Part shown: positions 36,530-47,640 of the stretch, piece after piece
How the letters are laid out: every line of letters begins with the position of its first letter
Numbering within the stretch: the stretch's first letter is position 1
Assembly: GCA_029204225.1 (NCBI GenBank)
Contig: CM055099.1
Location: 50,198,075-50,262,074 of the forward strand
DNA length: 64,000 nt
Reading direction: 5' to 3'
Source of the DNA: Diphasiastrum complanatum
Lineage: Eukaryota; Streptophyta; Lycopodiopsida; Lycopodiales; Lycopodiaceae
The notes under the pieces: model-generated
What the model was told of the DNA's origin: nothing
The model's database searches: none
The model's input: the letters and a program-made list of their open reading frames with translations, nothing else
Translations under genes and position numbers: made by a program

Positions 36530-36967
36530 TAGATGACGTTTTGATTCTACCCAGACATCAACCAAGCTGAGTCGAGCGATTACACGATTCTACAAGATCT
36601 CCTAAGTCTCATCTATGGATAGTTTTTATAGCTTCAAATTTTGGTTTGGGCTCTGGAATGATGGTGATTGACAACCTGGGTTAAATTGGGTCCTCTCTGG
36701 GTTACTCACAACTTTGTATAGCCACATCAATCTCACTGATTCGCATCTGAAGTTTTATCGGTTGTGTTGAATTTGGCTTTGCTTTGGAGCTCTTTCTGTA
36801 GAGGAAAGGTGTTCCTACCTAAGCCATTGTTCTTTGCAGTGATAATAGCTATCTTATGTGTAGCCCAACAGTCAACTGATGTTTGCTTTCAATGCATTTT
36901 CCTGCATTCTCAGTTTAATCTTATTCACACGAACACACCGATTTTACAAGACATAGATCATAAATAA
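36530..36967 (+). pseudogene. Decayed partial copy of the NFD4-like transporter
   Basis: Aligns by eye with the C-terminal half of the transporter gene at 20464-22251. GCGATTACACGATTCTACAA corresponds to parent positions near 21520, and CTCTCTGGGTTACTCACA to about 21640. TTTGGCTTTGCTTTGGAGCT and GAAAGGTGTTCCTACC are also recognisable. A large internal deletion then joins to the parent 3' end (CTCAGTTTAATCTTATTCAC). In-frame stops and indels show it is dead. It has no trace of the N-terminal half and is in the same orientation about 15 kb from the intact gene. Confidence 0.85.
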
Positions 36968-37121
36968 ATAAGTGCTTAAATGACTAGGCTGATTATTCTT
37001 AGTAAATGAATGTCTAATGTCTATAAAAAGGACATATAACTTGACTCCGTGTCAGCTTGAGTACATACAAAAGGACACACAATGACATATGTGTTATGTA
37101 AGAATCATTCATCATCGAACA

Positions 37122-37226
37122 TGTTATGAGCACGTTATCAGTGCCAAGCCCTAGAGAACACAGGGGGTTAGATACCACAGTCAGGGACGTGTCCAGCGTA
37201 CCCATCCAACAAGTCAAGACAGTCGA
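37122..37226 (+). mobile_element. LTR fragment of the 58-kb chromovirus family
   Basis: Begins TGTTATGAGC and matches the first 105 bases of the LTR at 58272. Shared blocks include CCCTAGAGAACACAG, AGATACCACAGTCAGGG and CGTGTCCAGCGTAC. It stops near 37226 with no internal sequence, so it is a truncated solo fragment. Confidence 0.8.
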
Positions 37227-37682
37227 ATATGCAAGATTTATGCCACATTTCTAGCCTATTTAGTTTACTTGAATGTTGGCTCCTACATTAATCCACAAGA
37301 AAACATGAAATCTAATCCACAACTAGGAAAGCAAGAAAACTAATCCACTCTAAATCCACAACCACACACAATATGAATGGAAGGGCATGATCATAGGGGC
37401 ATCACTCAAGAAAACCATCATGATCAAGGAGCTCAATGGATGCATCTAACTCATGGAGGCTCTTCTCATTTCAGCATGGAGTTGATACATTACACAAAAA
37501 GCTCCTCCACTCAAAGAGGGCGTCTCTTAAATAAGCAAGAGAGCTCATTAGGTGGCATCCTAGTGGAATTTCCACATTTCACAAATTATAAGTGGAATGT
37601 TGCTCTCCACTAGAGGTCACCATCAAAAGGTGGCTCACTCTACTTTCTTTAAGAGAGGTCTACTTGCATTTATTACATTTTC

Positions 37683-37972
37683 ACAAGGGGAGGATGACTC
37701 ATTTGCCATCCATTCTATCTACCTAGGAGGAGGTGGATCGAGAGCGTATGCATGGCCAGGATGTTTGCTAGCGTGAGGCAGGAGATGGCTGAGAGCCTAG
37801 TTGGTGGTTTGGACACCGTCTAGGAGGGAGGTCGGATCCTGCTTGATTCGGTCACAGGCCAGGGCACGGTGGGTGGACCCGGATTAGGTCCTACGGCGGG
37901 GTGGAACGTGAATTGTTCGGTCTCTTGTGGTTAACTGGCACCTGGACGTTTGCAGTAAGTAAGATTGTAACA
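37683..37972 (+). mobile_element. 5' LTR (truncated) of chromovirus B
   Basis: 290 bp matching 41959-42249 of the 3' LTR with scattered differences. Shared blocks include GGTCGGATCC and GGCACGGTGGGTGGACCCGG. The first 156 bp of the LTR (including TGTTAGGG) are missing here. It ends ATTGTAACA and is followed by the primer-binding site. Confidence 0.85.
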
Positions 37973-37974
37973 TA

Positions 37975-37987
37975 TGGTATCAGAGCC
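37975..37987 (+). promoter_or_regulatory. Primer-binding site (tRNA-Met) of chromovirus B
   Basis: TGGTATCAGAGCC, two bases after the 5' LTR end: the standard plant initiator tRNA-Met complement. Confidence 0.85.
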
Positions 37988-38859
37988 ACTGCATGCTAAA
38001 AGCAGGTGTGTTGATCCGTAGAGTTTCTCTTGTAAGTTTTGGTGCTTCTGATTGATATCAAAACGGATTTAAAATGTATTTTTTATGCATTTTTTAAGGT
38101 TCTTCTTTCCGTTGTTTTTTTAAAATTTTGAAAAAAAAGAAGTTTAGGAAAAACAGTTGTGGGGGCCCAAGGAAGCCCTACCACGTGGCACTATCCTAGA
38201 AAGGACAGGTGGTGGTCCTTCCTACCCTTGTTCCGCTCAGATTCAGGTACAAATCTGCTGTGATGGGCCCTGCTCAGCGTGATAAAAACTTGAAAGTTCT
38301 GATCGTTGCCTGACCAACGATGGTCCTCTGGAAACTGAGTGAAAACTGCCACGTGGCATTGTTTGGGCCCAAACAGGTGTTTAAAGGCAGCATTTTCCTA
38401 TTTCGCTCCCTTTCTAATCCTTGGTTGGTGAAATCGAGACCCTCCCTGCACACATAAAACGTTTTCTTTAGATCTATCCCTGTTTTTTATGAAGGACAAT
38501 CTGAAGTAAAGCAAGAAAAAGTGAAAGGGGGAGGGGGGTGGTAGGCCACCTGGCAGATTGCTAGGAGAAGGCCAGAAGGCTGAGGTGGAGGCTAGGTGGC
38601 AAGGCAAGGCCACTTGGCAGGTAGTAGGATAGCATGGAGAGGGAGGCATACCTCTTCTATGCATCTGTTTTTTGTGAAAATAGGTGGAGGTAGTGGTGCA
38701 TTCTTTTCTTTGCTCTCTCTTATTCCTCTTGGCAGTTATGGACAATACCATTTGGTTTGTGAAGAGACTGCAAGAGTAGCCTTGTATCTACTTTCCTTGA
38801 TTAGCTTTTGATTCTCTTCTATCATCTCTTCTTAATTCACCTCTCTTCTCCTTGTAAAA

Positions 38860-39865
38860 ATGGAGCCTACTCCTACCACACAACCTATGTCCCCTGTTCA
38901 TGAGGCTACAGTATCCGCCTTTGTTTTAGACCCTGATGCTTTGATGCTAGCTATTAACAGTCTACAACAACAGATTGTGGATATGCAAGCTAAGCACAGT
39001 CGGGATCAGCAGGATCTCAAGGAATTGACGCAGCCAAGGCAATTGGTGCATCAACCCTTGTTCACTCCTGAAGTTTTTGCTGGGGAAAAGAAGGATAGAA
39101 CTCCGGAGGCGGTCTTGCAATGGCTGGATCGATGGAATTCGCACTTTTCCATGCACGATTCATCCGAGCATGTACCTGCGAGGTAAAGCATTTACCAGGT
39201 GGCAAGATATAAGGGGTAAGCCTGAAGTTCCTATAAATTGGGAGGATTTCTGTAAGGCCTTTAAGGCGGCCTTCCTTCCTATTCTTGATGATTTTGAATT
39301 TTACCGTCAATATGCAACAATCCATATGGGGAACCGGCCCCTGGATTAGTATTTACAAGAGTTTCAAGAGGTCTATTCTCATTTTGCAACTAGAATAGAT
39401 CCTTTGCTAGTAAAGTTGCATTTTATACTGGGGTTGCCAAGAGACTACTAGCTAGAGGTCAGGAGGAACCAGTCTCTTACCCTCGAGGTTGCTGTTCAGA
39501 ATCTACGATGATACTCGTATGATGGCTAAGACTGAGATTGGTGTCTTGCCCGACGTAAAGGGTAAGAAGCCTTTCTTTCCAAAGAAATCTAAAGACAAGG
39601 CAAATGATGGGGCTTCAAGTTCAGGGAAATTGAAGAAAAGATCTACCTTGGATCAGGAGACCTTCATGAAAGCCAGAAGCGACAATCTGTGCTTCAATTC
39701 CATGGAACCAGGTCATGTCATGAAGGAATGTCCAAAGAAACGGAAAGCTAAAGGGGCATCTTTTAAGACTCCAAGTAACTCTAGCATATCTAGTAATGAT
39801 CTTTCCTTTGCTGGTAATTCTGTGTGTGAGCATTGTTGTTTTAATACGGCTGTTTTTGGCCCTCA
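38860..39865 (+). pseudogene. Gag of chromovirus B, broken
   Basis: Starts MEPTPTTQPMSP at 38860. A frame change near 39170 leads to FTRWQDIRGKPEVP and NWEDFCKAFKAAFLP, the retrotransposon gag core. Further stops follow near 39349 and 39450. The zinc knuckle reads CFNSMEPGHVMKEC at about 39690, with the second Cys replaced by Ser. Confidence 0.8.
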
Positions 39866-41163
39866 TGACCTCGGATGAAGGGGGTTGTTGGTGGCCAAGC
39901 CGTAACTATTTTATTTGACGATGGTTCCACACATAATTTTATTAACGCCAATTTGTTGCAGAAGCTAAAGGTGGAAACAAGGCAAAGTGACCACCGATAC
40001 AGAGTGAAGCTGGCAATTGGAGCAGAAAGCCAAGTTTGGGACCAGATAGTCCCACGTCTACCAATAGAAATTCAAGCCTATAAAGATAAATTAGACTTTC
40101 ATATTATGAATCTAGATAGGATAGATGTTATACTTGGTAAGGAGTGGTTCTATGAGAGGAACGAGTCCATGAAGAAAAACTATGTAACACACAGCTTGTC
40201 GTTCTTACATAACGGCTCACTCATAGAATTGAATGGAAGGTTGATATTTCTACTCTGTATATCCTTTCTGCTTCGGAAACTGTTAAATGCATGGATATTG
40301 TTGATTGTAGTTCTTATTTATGCTGGTTGAAAGATTTTACTTACCATGAAGAACGTAGTTTGCAATTTTACAATCTCCAAATGGAACTAATGTCTAACAA
40401 CCTAAAGCAAGAAAACTCGTCAGAAGGTAAAATTTTTAGGAAACTTAGAGAAGAATTTAACGATGTGTTTCCTGAGCAATTTCCTGAGGGTCTTCCCCCC
40501 TCTAGGGGTGTTGACCATGGTATTAAACTGATTCCTGGTAGTTCTCCTATATCTTTGTATCAATATAGGATGAGTACTATTGAAGAGGATGAGGTTTACA
40601 AGCAACTGCAAAATTACCTTAAGATGGGCCATCTTAGGCCTAGTAAATCTCCCTGGGGGGCACCAGTGCTCCTTGTTGATAAAAAAGACGGAGGTACTCG
40701 TCTTTGTGTGGACTTTAAAAAATTAAATAAGTTAACGATTAAAAACCGTTATCCCTTGCCGCGAATGGATACGCTGGTTGATCGATTGCATGCTGCAAAG
40801 TACTTCACCAAAATCGATTTGAGATCAGGGTATCATCAGATTTGCATAAAAACTGAGGATATTGATAAAACCGGGTTTAGAACTAGGTACGGCCATTATG
40901 AGTTTTTGGTTTTACCATTTGGCTTGACAAATGCTCCAGCGACTTTCCAGCAGATGATGAACGTTCTTCTTCGTCCATATCTGGGAAAGTTCGTAATAGT
41001 CTACTTGGATGATATTCTCATCTATAGTAAGACCTTGGAGGAGCATGAGGAGCATCTCAGGACTGTCTTAAATTTACTTAGACAGAAGAAGCTTAGAAGA
41101 CAGTCGGATTGGGAAAGGTACCTTTCAATGATTGAGTTTGCGTATAATATCGACGAGTTTTAG
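39866..41163 (+). pseudogene. Protease-RT of chromovirus B with internal pol deletion
   Basis: Protease with LFDDGSTHNFI near 39910 and DVILGKEWFYE. After a frame change near 40290 an RT of about 270 codons is intact in sequence: [52 protein letters not shown] and the catalytic YLDDILIY near 41003. At 41090-41105 the RT (LLRQKKL) joins in frame to the end of the integrase ([16 protein letters not shown]). This removes the RT thumb, RNase H and most of integrase, probably 1.5-2 kb judging from the full-length relative at 59340. Confidence 0.85.
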
Positions 41164-41790
41164 TTCATTTTCTCTGATGTATGGTTTCCAGCCTAGGGCT
41201 CCCTTTTCAGTGGGCCTCAAAGGCCTCAAGGTTAAGGCAACAATAGATTTCCTGCATGATATGTAAGAAATGTTGCTTGTTGCTTGCAAAAACGTAAAAA
41301 CGGCTCAATATAGAGCCCAGTTTTACGCTAATCAGAAGCGACAACCTAGGGTCTATGAGGAGGGGGCTTGGGTATATCTTAGAATTCCAAAAGATTCTAA
41401 GGTACTAAGGACTGGAAAATGTCCTTAGTTGTCACCTCGTTACGCAGGGCCATTATGTATAGTAAAGAAACTCCATCGGAATGTGTACCAGCTGGAACTT
41501 CCTCAAGGTGTTAAGGTACATCCAATTTTTCACATTAGTCGTTTAAATGAACGACTTGGAAAGGATGACTTAATGCCTCAAGAGTATTTAGTTCAGTTGG
41601 AGGACCTATCATCCTTTGTACCTACTGAACCACAAGCCATTGTTGATGTATGTCAATGTGGGCTCAGGGCAGGTAACTGAGTACTTGGTTCGTTGGAAAG
41701 GAAGTTCCGAGGACGATGATACTTGGGAGAAGGAACATGACCTTAAACTGAGATTCCTTGGATTCCTTCCTTAGATAAGGAATTTTTTTA
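41164..41790 (+). pseudogene. Integrase C-terminus and chromodomain of chromovirus B
   Basis: [15 protein letters not shown], a stop-interrupted stretch, then SPRYAGPLCIVKKLHRN and FHISRLNERLG. After a frame change near 41670 comes TEYLVRWKGSSEDDDTWE, a chromodomain of the chromovirus type. Chromodomains steer integration towards marked chromatin. Stops at 41260 and 41427 make the region non-functional. Confidence 0.8.
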
Positions 41791-41802
41791 AGGAAGAGAG
41801 AA

Positions 41803-42249
41803 TGTTAGGGACCCAACTCCCTTGGGTCCCAAACCCAGACTTGAGACTAGATGATGACTAGGCCTGTTGACTTGACCGGTGACTCGTGAACCTGCATGGT
41901 TGCCACATGTCATGATTTAGGTGTGCACATGGCTTGGAGTCTCTCTCCTTGGAGGTATACAAGGGGAGGATGACTCATTTGCCATCCATTCTATCTACCT
42001 AGGAGGAGGTGGATGGAGAGCGTGTGCACGACCAGGATGTTTGCTAGCGTGAGGCAGGAGATGGCTGAGAGCCTAGGCGATGGTATGGGACGCCGTCTAG
42101 GAGGGAGGTCGGATCCAGCTTGATACGGTCACAGGCCAGGGCACGGTGGGTGGACCCGGATTAGGTCCTACGGCGGGGTGGAATGTGAATAGTTCGGTCT
42201 CTTGTGGTTAACCAACATTTGGAGGTTTGCAGTAAGTAAGATTGTAACA
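41803..42249 (+). mobile_element. 3' LTR of chromovirus B (447 bp)
   Basis: Starts TGTTAGGG after a purine-rich stretch (AAGGAAGAGAGAA) and ends ATTGTAACA. The part from 41959 matches the truncated 5' LTR. It is joined directly to DUR3-like coding sequence at 42250. Confidence 0.85.
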
Positions 42250-42543
42250 GAAGCCGTGAAGGCAGATATTTCGGAGGACGAATTCAAGGAAGAAAAGCTC
42301 AGAAATGCCAGAAGATGGATTGTTAGATGGGGGATGGGATTCACTTTGTTGATTGTTGTCCTGTGGCCTTTGCTATCACTTCCTGCCAAAGTTTTTAGCT
42401 TGACATACTTTACATTTCGGGCTGTTATAGCTATAATCTGGGGGACAATGGGCTCTTCAGTTATCGTAAACAAAAAATGGCGCAAAAATGCAAAAGAAAA
42501 CAGAGTGCATCTGTTGCAGCAACGAGCGCATCTACAACCATGA
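42250..42543 (+). pseudogene. DUR3: C-terminal fragment of a DUR3-like urea/proton symporter
   Basis: DUR3 is a sodium:solute-symporter-family protein that takes up urea at the plasma membrane. The fragment encodes [20 protein letters not shown], then [20 protein letters not shown] and [20 protein letters not shown]. This pattern (WIVxWG, VxWPLLxLPAxVFS, YFxFxAxIAIxWGTxGS) matches the last membrane segments of plant DUR3. Similarity ends near 42465 at ATC GTAAAC, which could be a splice donor. The open frame begins inside the LTR (42202), giving a fused 113-codon frame. The upstream majority of the gene is not in the window; the LTR terminus cuts it. Confidence 0.75.
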
Positions 42544-43560
42544 GAGGTAAAAAACGAGCAGCCAACCAGCCGCGTGGTAAAATTGACAGAGTCTAAAAAG
42601 TTCTACCATTAACACGAGGTAAAAACCACCTCTTGAACATTCGAAAGGTAAAACCTAAATTTTTTTGATAGTGCTTTATGATGGGGAAGAAGGCCTATAC
42701 AAAATTTCCATTGCAGTGCCGAGCAGAAGGATGCTCAACCTTTAAACTTCAAACGCAAAAGCCCCGCCATTTTTCTCCCTCAAATGCTTCAAACGCTGGT
42801 GGTAGGTAGAGTCTCGGTTCCACCTTTCGTAAGTTTTGCTGTTTGTGAATGGTTCCTCTTCTTTGTGCTTCGATCAATTTTGATGATGATCGTCACTCTT
42901 GTACCAGCGTGAGGGGATGGCCTGGTTCATTTGCCCTCGCCATTGATCCAAGAGGCCAAATCTCTGTCACGCTTTTTCATAGAACTTTGTGTTTAATATT
43001 TATCTGATGAGCGACAGGTAAAAGCCACATCACTTTGTTTTAGAGGGCTGTTTGACATTGATGGTGTAGATGCTTGCTTTTGAGTTTTTCTTGTGATTTG
43101 CAACTGTTTACATGGTTGAGAAAGTTTGTGCCTGAGTTGTTTCTAACCCAAATTTTAATGCTATTTGCGTTTGAGTGATTCGGGCACGGCACGCAGGTTT
43201 TGCCCTCTAACTTCAGAGTCGCACTTTAAGTTTTGCCTTAAAAAGCGTTGAGAAAGGAGGCTCATAAGCTACTAGGTACAGGCTACAGCAACAGGGGAAG
43301 TCGATTTAATTTCCACATAGCTTTTGCTCCTTGCATGCATATTTGGGAACACATGGCACAAGAACGGAACCACCGAACCAAGTAATATATTCTTCATTAC
43401 AGTTTTTGAAAACAAGGACGCTTCTGTGTCTAAATTTGACGGGTACTGTCGGTGCTTGTGTTCATAGAGCAGAGCACTGCATGCATTCCGTAGTTACGCT
43501 CGGGGGATGATTCTCCAGCTACGAATCAGTCAGTTTCCCTTAGCTTCCTTCCTCAGAGGT
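42544..43560. other. Intergenic, promoter side of HOP2
   Basis: No coding frame was recognised. The HOP2 5' UTR probably begins somewhere in 43440-43587. Confidence 0.4.
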
Positions 43561-43751
43561 GCGGGTTTTACATTTATAGCGTCAAGTGTAAGTTCCTTAT
43601 TGCATCAATATATCTGTGGTATAGCTTTCCATCGTGTTCACTGTAAAATTCATTTGCACGATTGAAAAACGAGCTACTAGGCATTTGACTTTTTTTATTT
43701 TCGCAGGTTTAGTATCTATATGAAGCAGATATTGCTGAACCGTGCCTAAGG

Positions 43752-44711
43752 ATGCCACCCAAACTTGACGCAACTGAAGGTACGACTAAATCAGAACAGT
43801 ATTTCAGTTAAGTTGATGGTAACCGCTAAGTATGTGGATCTTTTCTAAGATTCATATCGTTAACACTACCTAGGAATCGAGCACTCAACGTCACTGCAAA
43901 GCAAACTTATTGTCAAGAGCTTGCAGTATGTAAGGGAAGATGAAGAGGAAAAAGAGAGACCAAGCTAGGTTTCCTGTTGTCCACGTTAAATGCCCAATGT
44001 GATTTAGCATAACAAGTTACCATTTCATGTTCATTCTTTCTAAAATCGTCAATCCATAAACAGGACTTCCGTTGCGATTGCACAAGATCCCCTTTGCTGT
44101 CATCCAATAACCTCATCTTTATTGATAGGGACTGCAGCTACGTCATTTCAAGTAGCGACCAGAGCATACATAAGCGAGCCTACCAAATTTTGGTACAATG
44201 TACCTTCATTTCCTCCTTTCTCATCTTCTACGGTAGGCACATTTTTATGCACATCTTGGCAATATTATCCATGGTTGCCACATCCTCGTGTCTTCTCAAT
44301 GCATCTTCCAGGTACCCTGACTTAGCCACACTCTTTTCATATACCTCTCCCTTCTCGCTTGGACAATAGGCAATAAGGCAGTTTTTCGAAATCTTTCATG
44401 TCGAGGCAACCACCGTTTATACAACTTTAATGGCCTTGAGTCATTTTTGCATGTTCATCTCTGTATATTGTCACAACCGAAAAGGAGTCCCCGTTTATGT
44501 GCATGTAAATGCTTGTATCAACATGGCACAATGTAAACCGAAAGCTTATAAAATAGCCATTCGTGTAATGCAATGTCATTACAGTGGTAAAGAGTGACTT
44601 TTTTTTGTGAAGTAAAAAGCATGCGTGGAAATGATAATTAAGCAAGTGAAATTCGTATAACATATAAAACATTTCCTGCAAATGGTTACAATTTTTCTTG
44701 CTCACAGCGCT

Positions 44712-44758
<47 letters not shown>

Positions 44759-45082
44759 ATGTAGGCTTTTGTAGAGAAAAACTGATTCTGAAATCTTGAT
44801 TGGGCCACATGTGCCCTAAATCTTCATCAATGGGCATTTGACGGGCAGTTAAAGGGGCGAGGGGCAGTTGAACGGGCAAGGGCAACTTCCAGAAAGTTCT
44901 TGACCTAGAAAGTTCTAGAGCGAGAGAGAACACTAACGATGGATCGAGAGAGAGAAAGAAAGAGAGATAACCTAGAGAGAGAAAAACCAGCGATGGATGA
45001 TCGGGGGAGAGAGAGAGAGAGAGCGAGGAGGAGCAGCAACAGGATCAGGAGAGAGCGAGCGAGGAGCAACAGGATGGTTGAT

Positions 45083-45116
<34 letters not shown>

Positions 45117-45453
45117 TATGAGAGCACGATCTCGAGTGACAGAGGGAGAGATGTTCAGGTGTTCATGCAATAGAGAGAGCGAAAGCGAGAATAGAGAGAG
45201 AGAGAGAAAAACAGCTTGAGAGAGAGTAAGTGGTTGCCTTCCTGATCGATACATCAATAAGGAGAGAGGGATATCTGATCGCTGTGAGGTGGAGGAACGC
45301 ACATACAACCGTTTTTCTACAATTTGTTGCCTAATCGCTGTGAGAATGTATGCTCTTGAGGGAGACAGCGCAACAAATCGCTGTGAGAGAACGTATGCTC
45401 TTGAGGGAGAAAGCGAGCGGAGCAGGTGGAGGGGATAGGTGGAGGGGACAGGT

Positions 45454-45498
<45 letters not shown>

Positions 45499-45763
45499 CG
45501 CACAGCAGCAGCTGGAGAGGACATGTGAGAGAGAGCGAAGCAGCTGGAGACAGGTGAGAGAGACAGGTGAGAGAGAAAGAGAGAGCAGAGCAGCTGAGGG
45601 GACAGGTGAGAGAGAGAGAAAGATATGGTGAGAGAGAGGGAAAAGAGATGGTGAATGAGCGTAGAGAGAGAGTAGTCCGAGAAAAAGAGAGCTCGCGAGG
45701 TTTTTTTAGGGCTTTTTAGGGTTAGGGTTTTTAGAAAGTAAAATAGCAATAAAGTGAGGTGTT

Positions 45764-45796
<33 letters not shown>

Positions 45797-46290
45797 AAGA
45801 GAGGCTTTGTACTTCACATCCTTACAAATTCTCATCTCTTGCAGGAATTGTACTTAACTTTATCAATGAGGTATGGCCTTCAACTATCAGCTATATATAC
45901 AGATTGTGAAGCTTATGTTACGTAAGTTGTACTATTCATCATTGATATCTCAAAGGGATGAGATGAGTCGTGTTAAGGCTATCCACGACAGAAGTAAGTT
46001 TTGAAAATGATTTGATACACAGCAAAACAAGCCATTGAACTCTCAAATTGTTGCTGACTCTCTTCAAAAGTATGGGATTAAAAAGACAGCAGCACAGAAG
46101 GCATTGGATTCTTTAGCAGATGCTGGAAAAATTACTTTCAAAGAGTACGGAAAGCAGAAAATTTACCTGGCAAAGCAAGACCAGTTCAATATTCCAACTA
46201 ACGAGGAGCTTGAGCATATGAAGAAAGAAATCAGCAACTTGCAGGAGAATCTTGCAGTTGAAAGCAATGCCGTGAATGCACTTGGAGCAG
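43752..46290 (+). CDS. HOP2: HOP2 (homologous-pairing protein 2), first three coding exons, partial
   Basis: HOP2 acts with MND1 to stimulate RAD51/DMC1 strand exchange in meiosis. Exon 1 is 43752-43779 (MPPKLDATE plus the first base of Gly), exon 2 is 45845-45870 (GIVLNFINE) and exon 3 is 46023-46290. Exon 3 begins QNKPLNSQIVADSLQKYG and includes KTAAQKALDSLADAGKI, FKEYGKQKIYLAKQDQF and the start of the coiled coil (NEELEHMKKEISNLQENL). All junctions are GT-AG and in phase. This is the N-terminal winged-helix TBPIP domain and part of the leucine zipper, about 107 of the usual 220-odd residues. The coding start is preceded by a plausible 5'-UTR intron (43588-43706). Intron 1 is about 2 kb of GA repeats. 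The C-terminal exons were not found; they may lie beyond the transposon cluster and the window edge, or be lost. Confidence 0.85.
44713..45830 (+). repeat. GA-rich low-complexity tract inside HOP2 intron 1
   Basis: Repeated (GA)n runs (44713-44757, 45082-45115, 45456-45496, 45767-45803) with GA-rich DNA between them. A partly duplicated block contains TCGCTGTGAGA...CGTATGCTCTTGAGGGAGA (about 45330-45415). The long Leu/Ser-rich minus-strand frame here is an artefact of the repeat. Confidence 0.9.
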
Positions 46291-46299
46291 GTAGGCTGT

Positions 46300-47130
46300 T
46301 GACAATAGGTTTCTTTTGCTCAAAGTTTGAAAATCTGAACACTAACCTGGTAGGAGGTGTAATAAGAATAGTTGTTATATAAACTCAATCAGCTTTGGCA
46401 TTGCATCACATACATAATAGATAGTAAAGAATGATTAACAGCCATCTACTACAAAGAATACTAAATGAACATTAACCACCATCGATAGTTGATTCCCTAC
46501 AGGGAAGAGCTGTCAAGTCATCTACAAAAATTAAAAAAAAAAGAACCGAAGATTATAAGCGATGAAGTGAACGATGCAACACCTATTTATACCCTCCTGT
46601 ATAGATAAGGGTTAGTTCATTCCAAGAACACACTGATCTCCTATAATATTATCCACAAGCCTACGAAATGAATATAATGAACGAACCTTGAAGTAACAAA
46701 TGGGCTATAAAATCAAGAACTGGATCCAAGGCCCCTCATAATGTCAAATAATGCCAGATTCCCATTGTATGCATGACTTCCATATATGTTTATAACACTC
46801 CCTATTGATTAGAGTACTGCCCTCAATGTGGGCAATAATAAAATTTTGGAGTCAAATGAATGTGGTTGAGGTACTCAAAATCATGTTAAGATCTTCCTCT
46901 GAGAATTGATAATCATTAGTGACAGCAATTGCTTTTTGATCTTGTAGCGGTGGTAACTAAGTGAGGACATCGATGGACTTCTTTGTAGTGTCATTAATGG
47001 GCCTACAATGCCATTAGACCAAATGACCTATTGACAAGAACGACTGTTAAATTTGAACTTGAAGAATAGTAGCTGTATCTTGCCAAAATTGGAGAAGCCA
47101 AGAATTGCTAGTTAAATCAAAATCAAAGGC
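46300..47130. other. No gene recognised (HOP2 intron 3 or flank)
   Basis: AT-rich. No HOP2 exon 4 candidate was found here. Confidence 0.4.
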
Positions 47131-47640
47131 TCATTAGTCCCACTGGTAGCGCAAAGAAGACTCACATGAACAATTTCACATGCTTTGTTGGTGGGAGAAA
47201 GTTGTATGCAATATGTGATCTCATGAAGCTTCTACAAATCCCGAAGGATTCATAAAATTGAGGATTGAACTTTTTTGTTTGAGTTTGCCCCAATACAAAT
47301 CTATGGCGAGCAAAGCGAAGGCTTCAATATACATCTTACCCCTCATCAAATTCCACACTTGCTCATGTCAATTTACAAAAACTTTAATTTGTTGCTAAAT
47401 TTGCTACAAACATCTTGTTGCATGGCTAATAGTCTCATGAGCATTAGATTGAAAAGATGTGAAGGGATTGGGACATCCTTTTGTGGTAATGGTATATTTG
47501 ATAAAGTTGGTGTGTTGCAATGCGCCAAGAGAAAAACTGACACCTCAATACAAATTGAGTTGTTATAGCTATACTCAACTAAGCATAAGTGTTGATCCCA
47601 ATTTTGGCCTGTAGGTGACATAAAATGCTTTATACAACCT
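47130..47640 (-). pseudogene. Ty3/gypsy integrase C-terminal remnant
   Basis: The minus strand reads NWDQHLCLVEYSYNNS near 47600, the usual 'W...L...EFAYN' block of Ty3 integrase, and KDVPIPSHLF. After stops comes LHEITYCIQLSPTNKA with IVHVSLLCA, resembling the integrase C-terminal barrel. Flanking sequence on both sides of the copia insertion at 48342 may belong to the same old element, but no other domain could be identified. Confidence 0.5.

Noticed and set aside
45045-45749. 234-codon minus-strand ORF in HOP2 intron 1
   Set aside because: Leu/Ser-rich product of GA repeats; it lies in the intron of a well-supported gene on the other strand.
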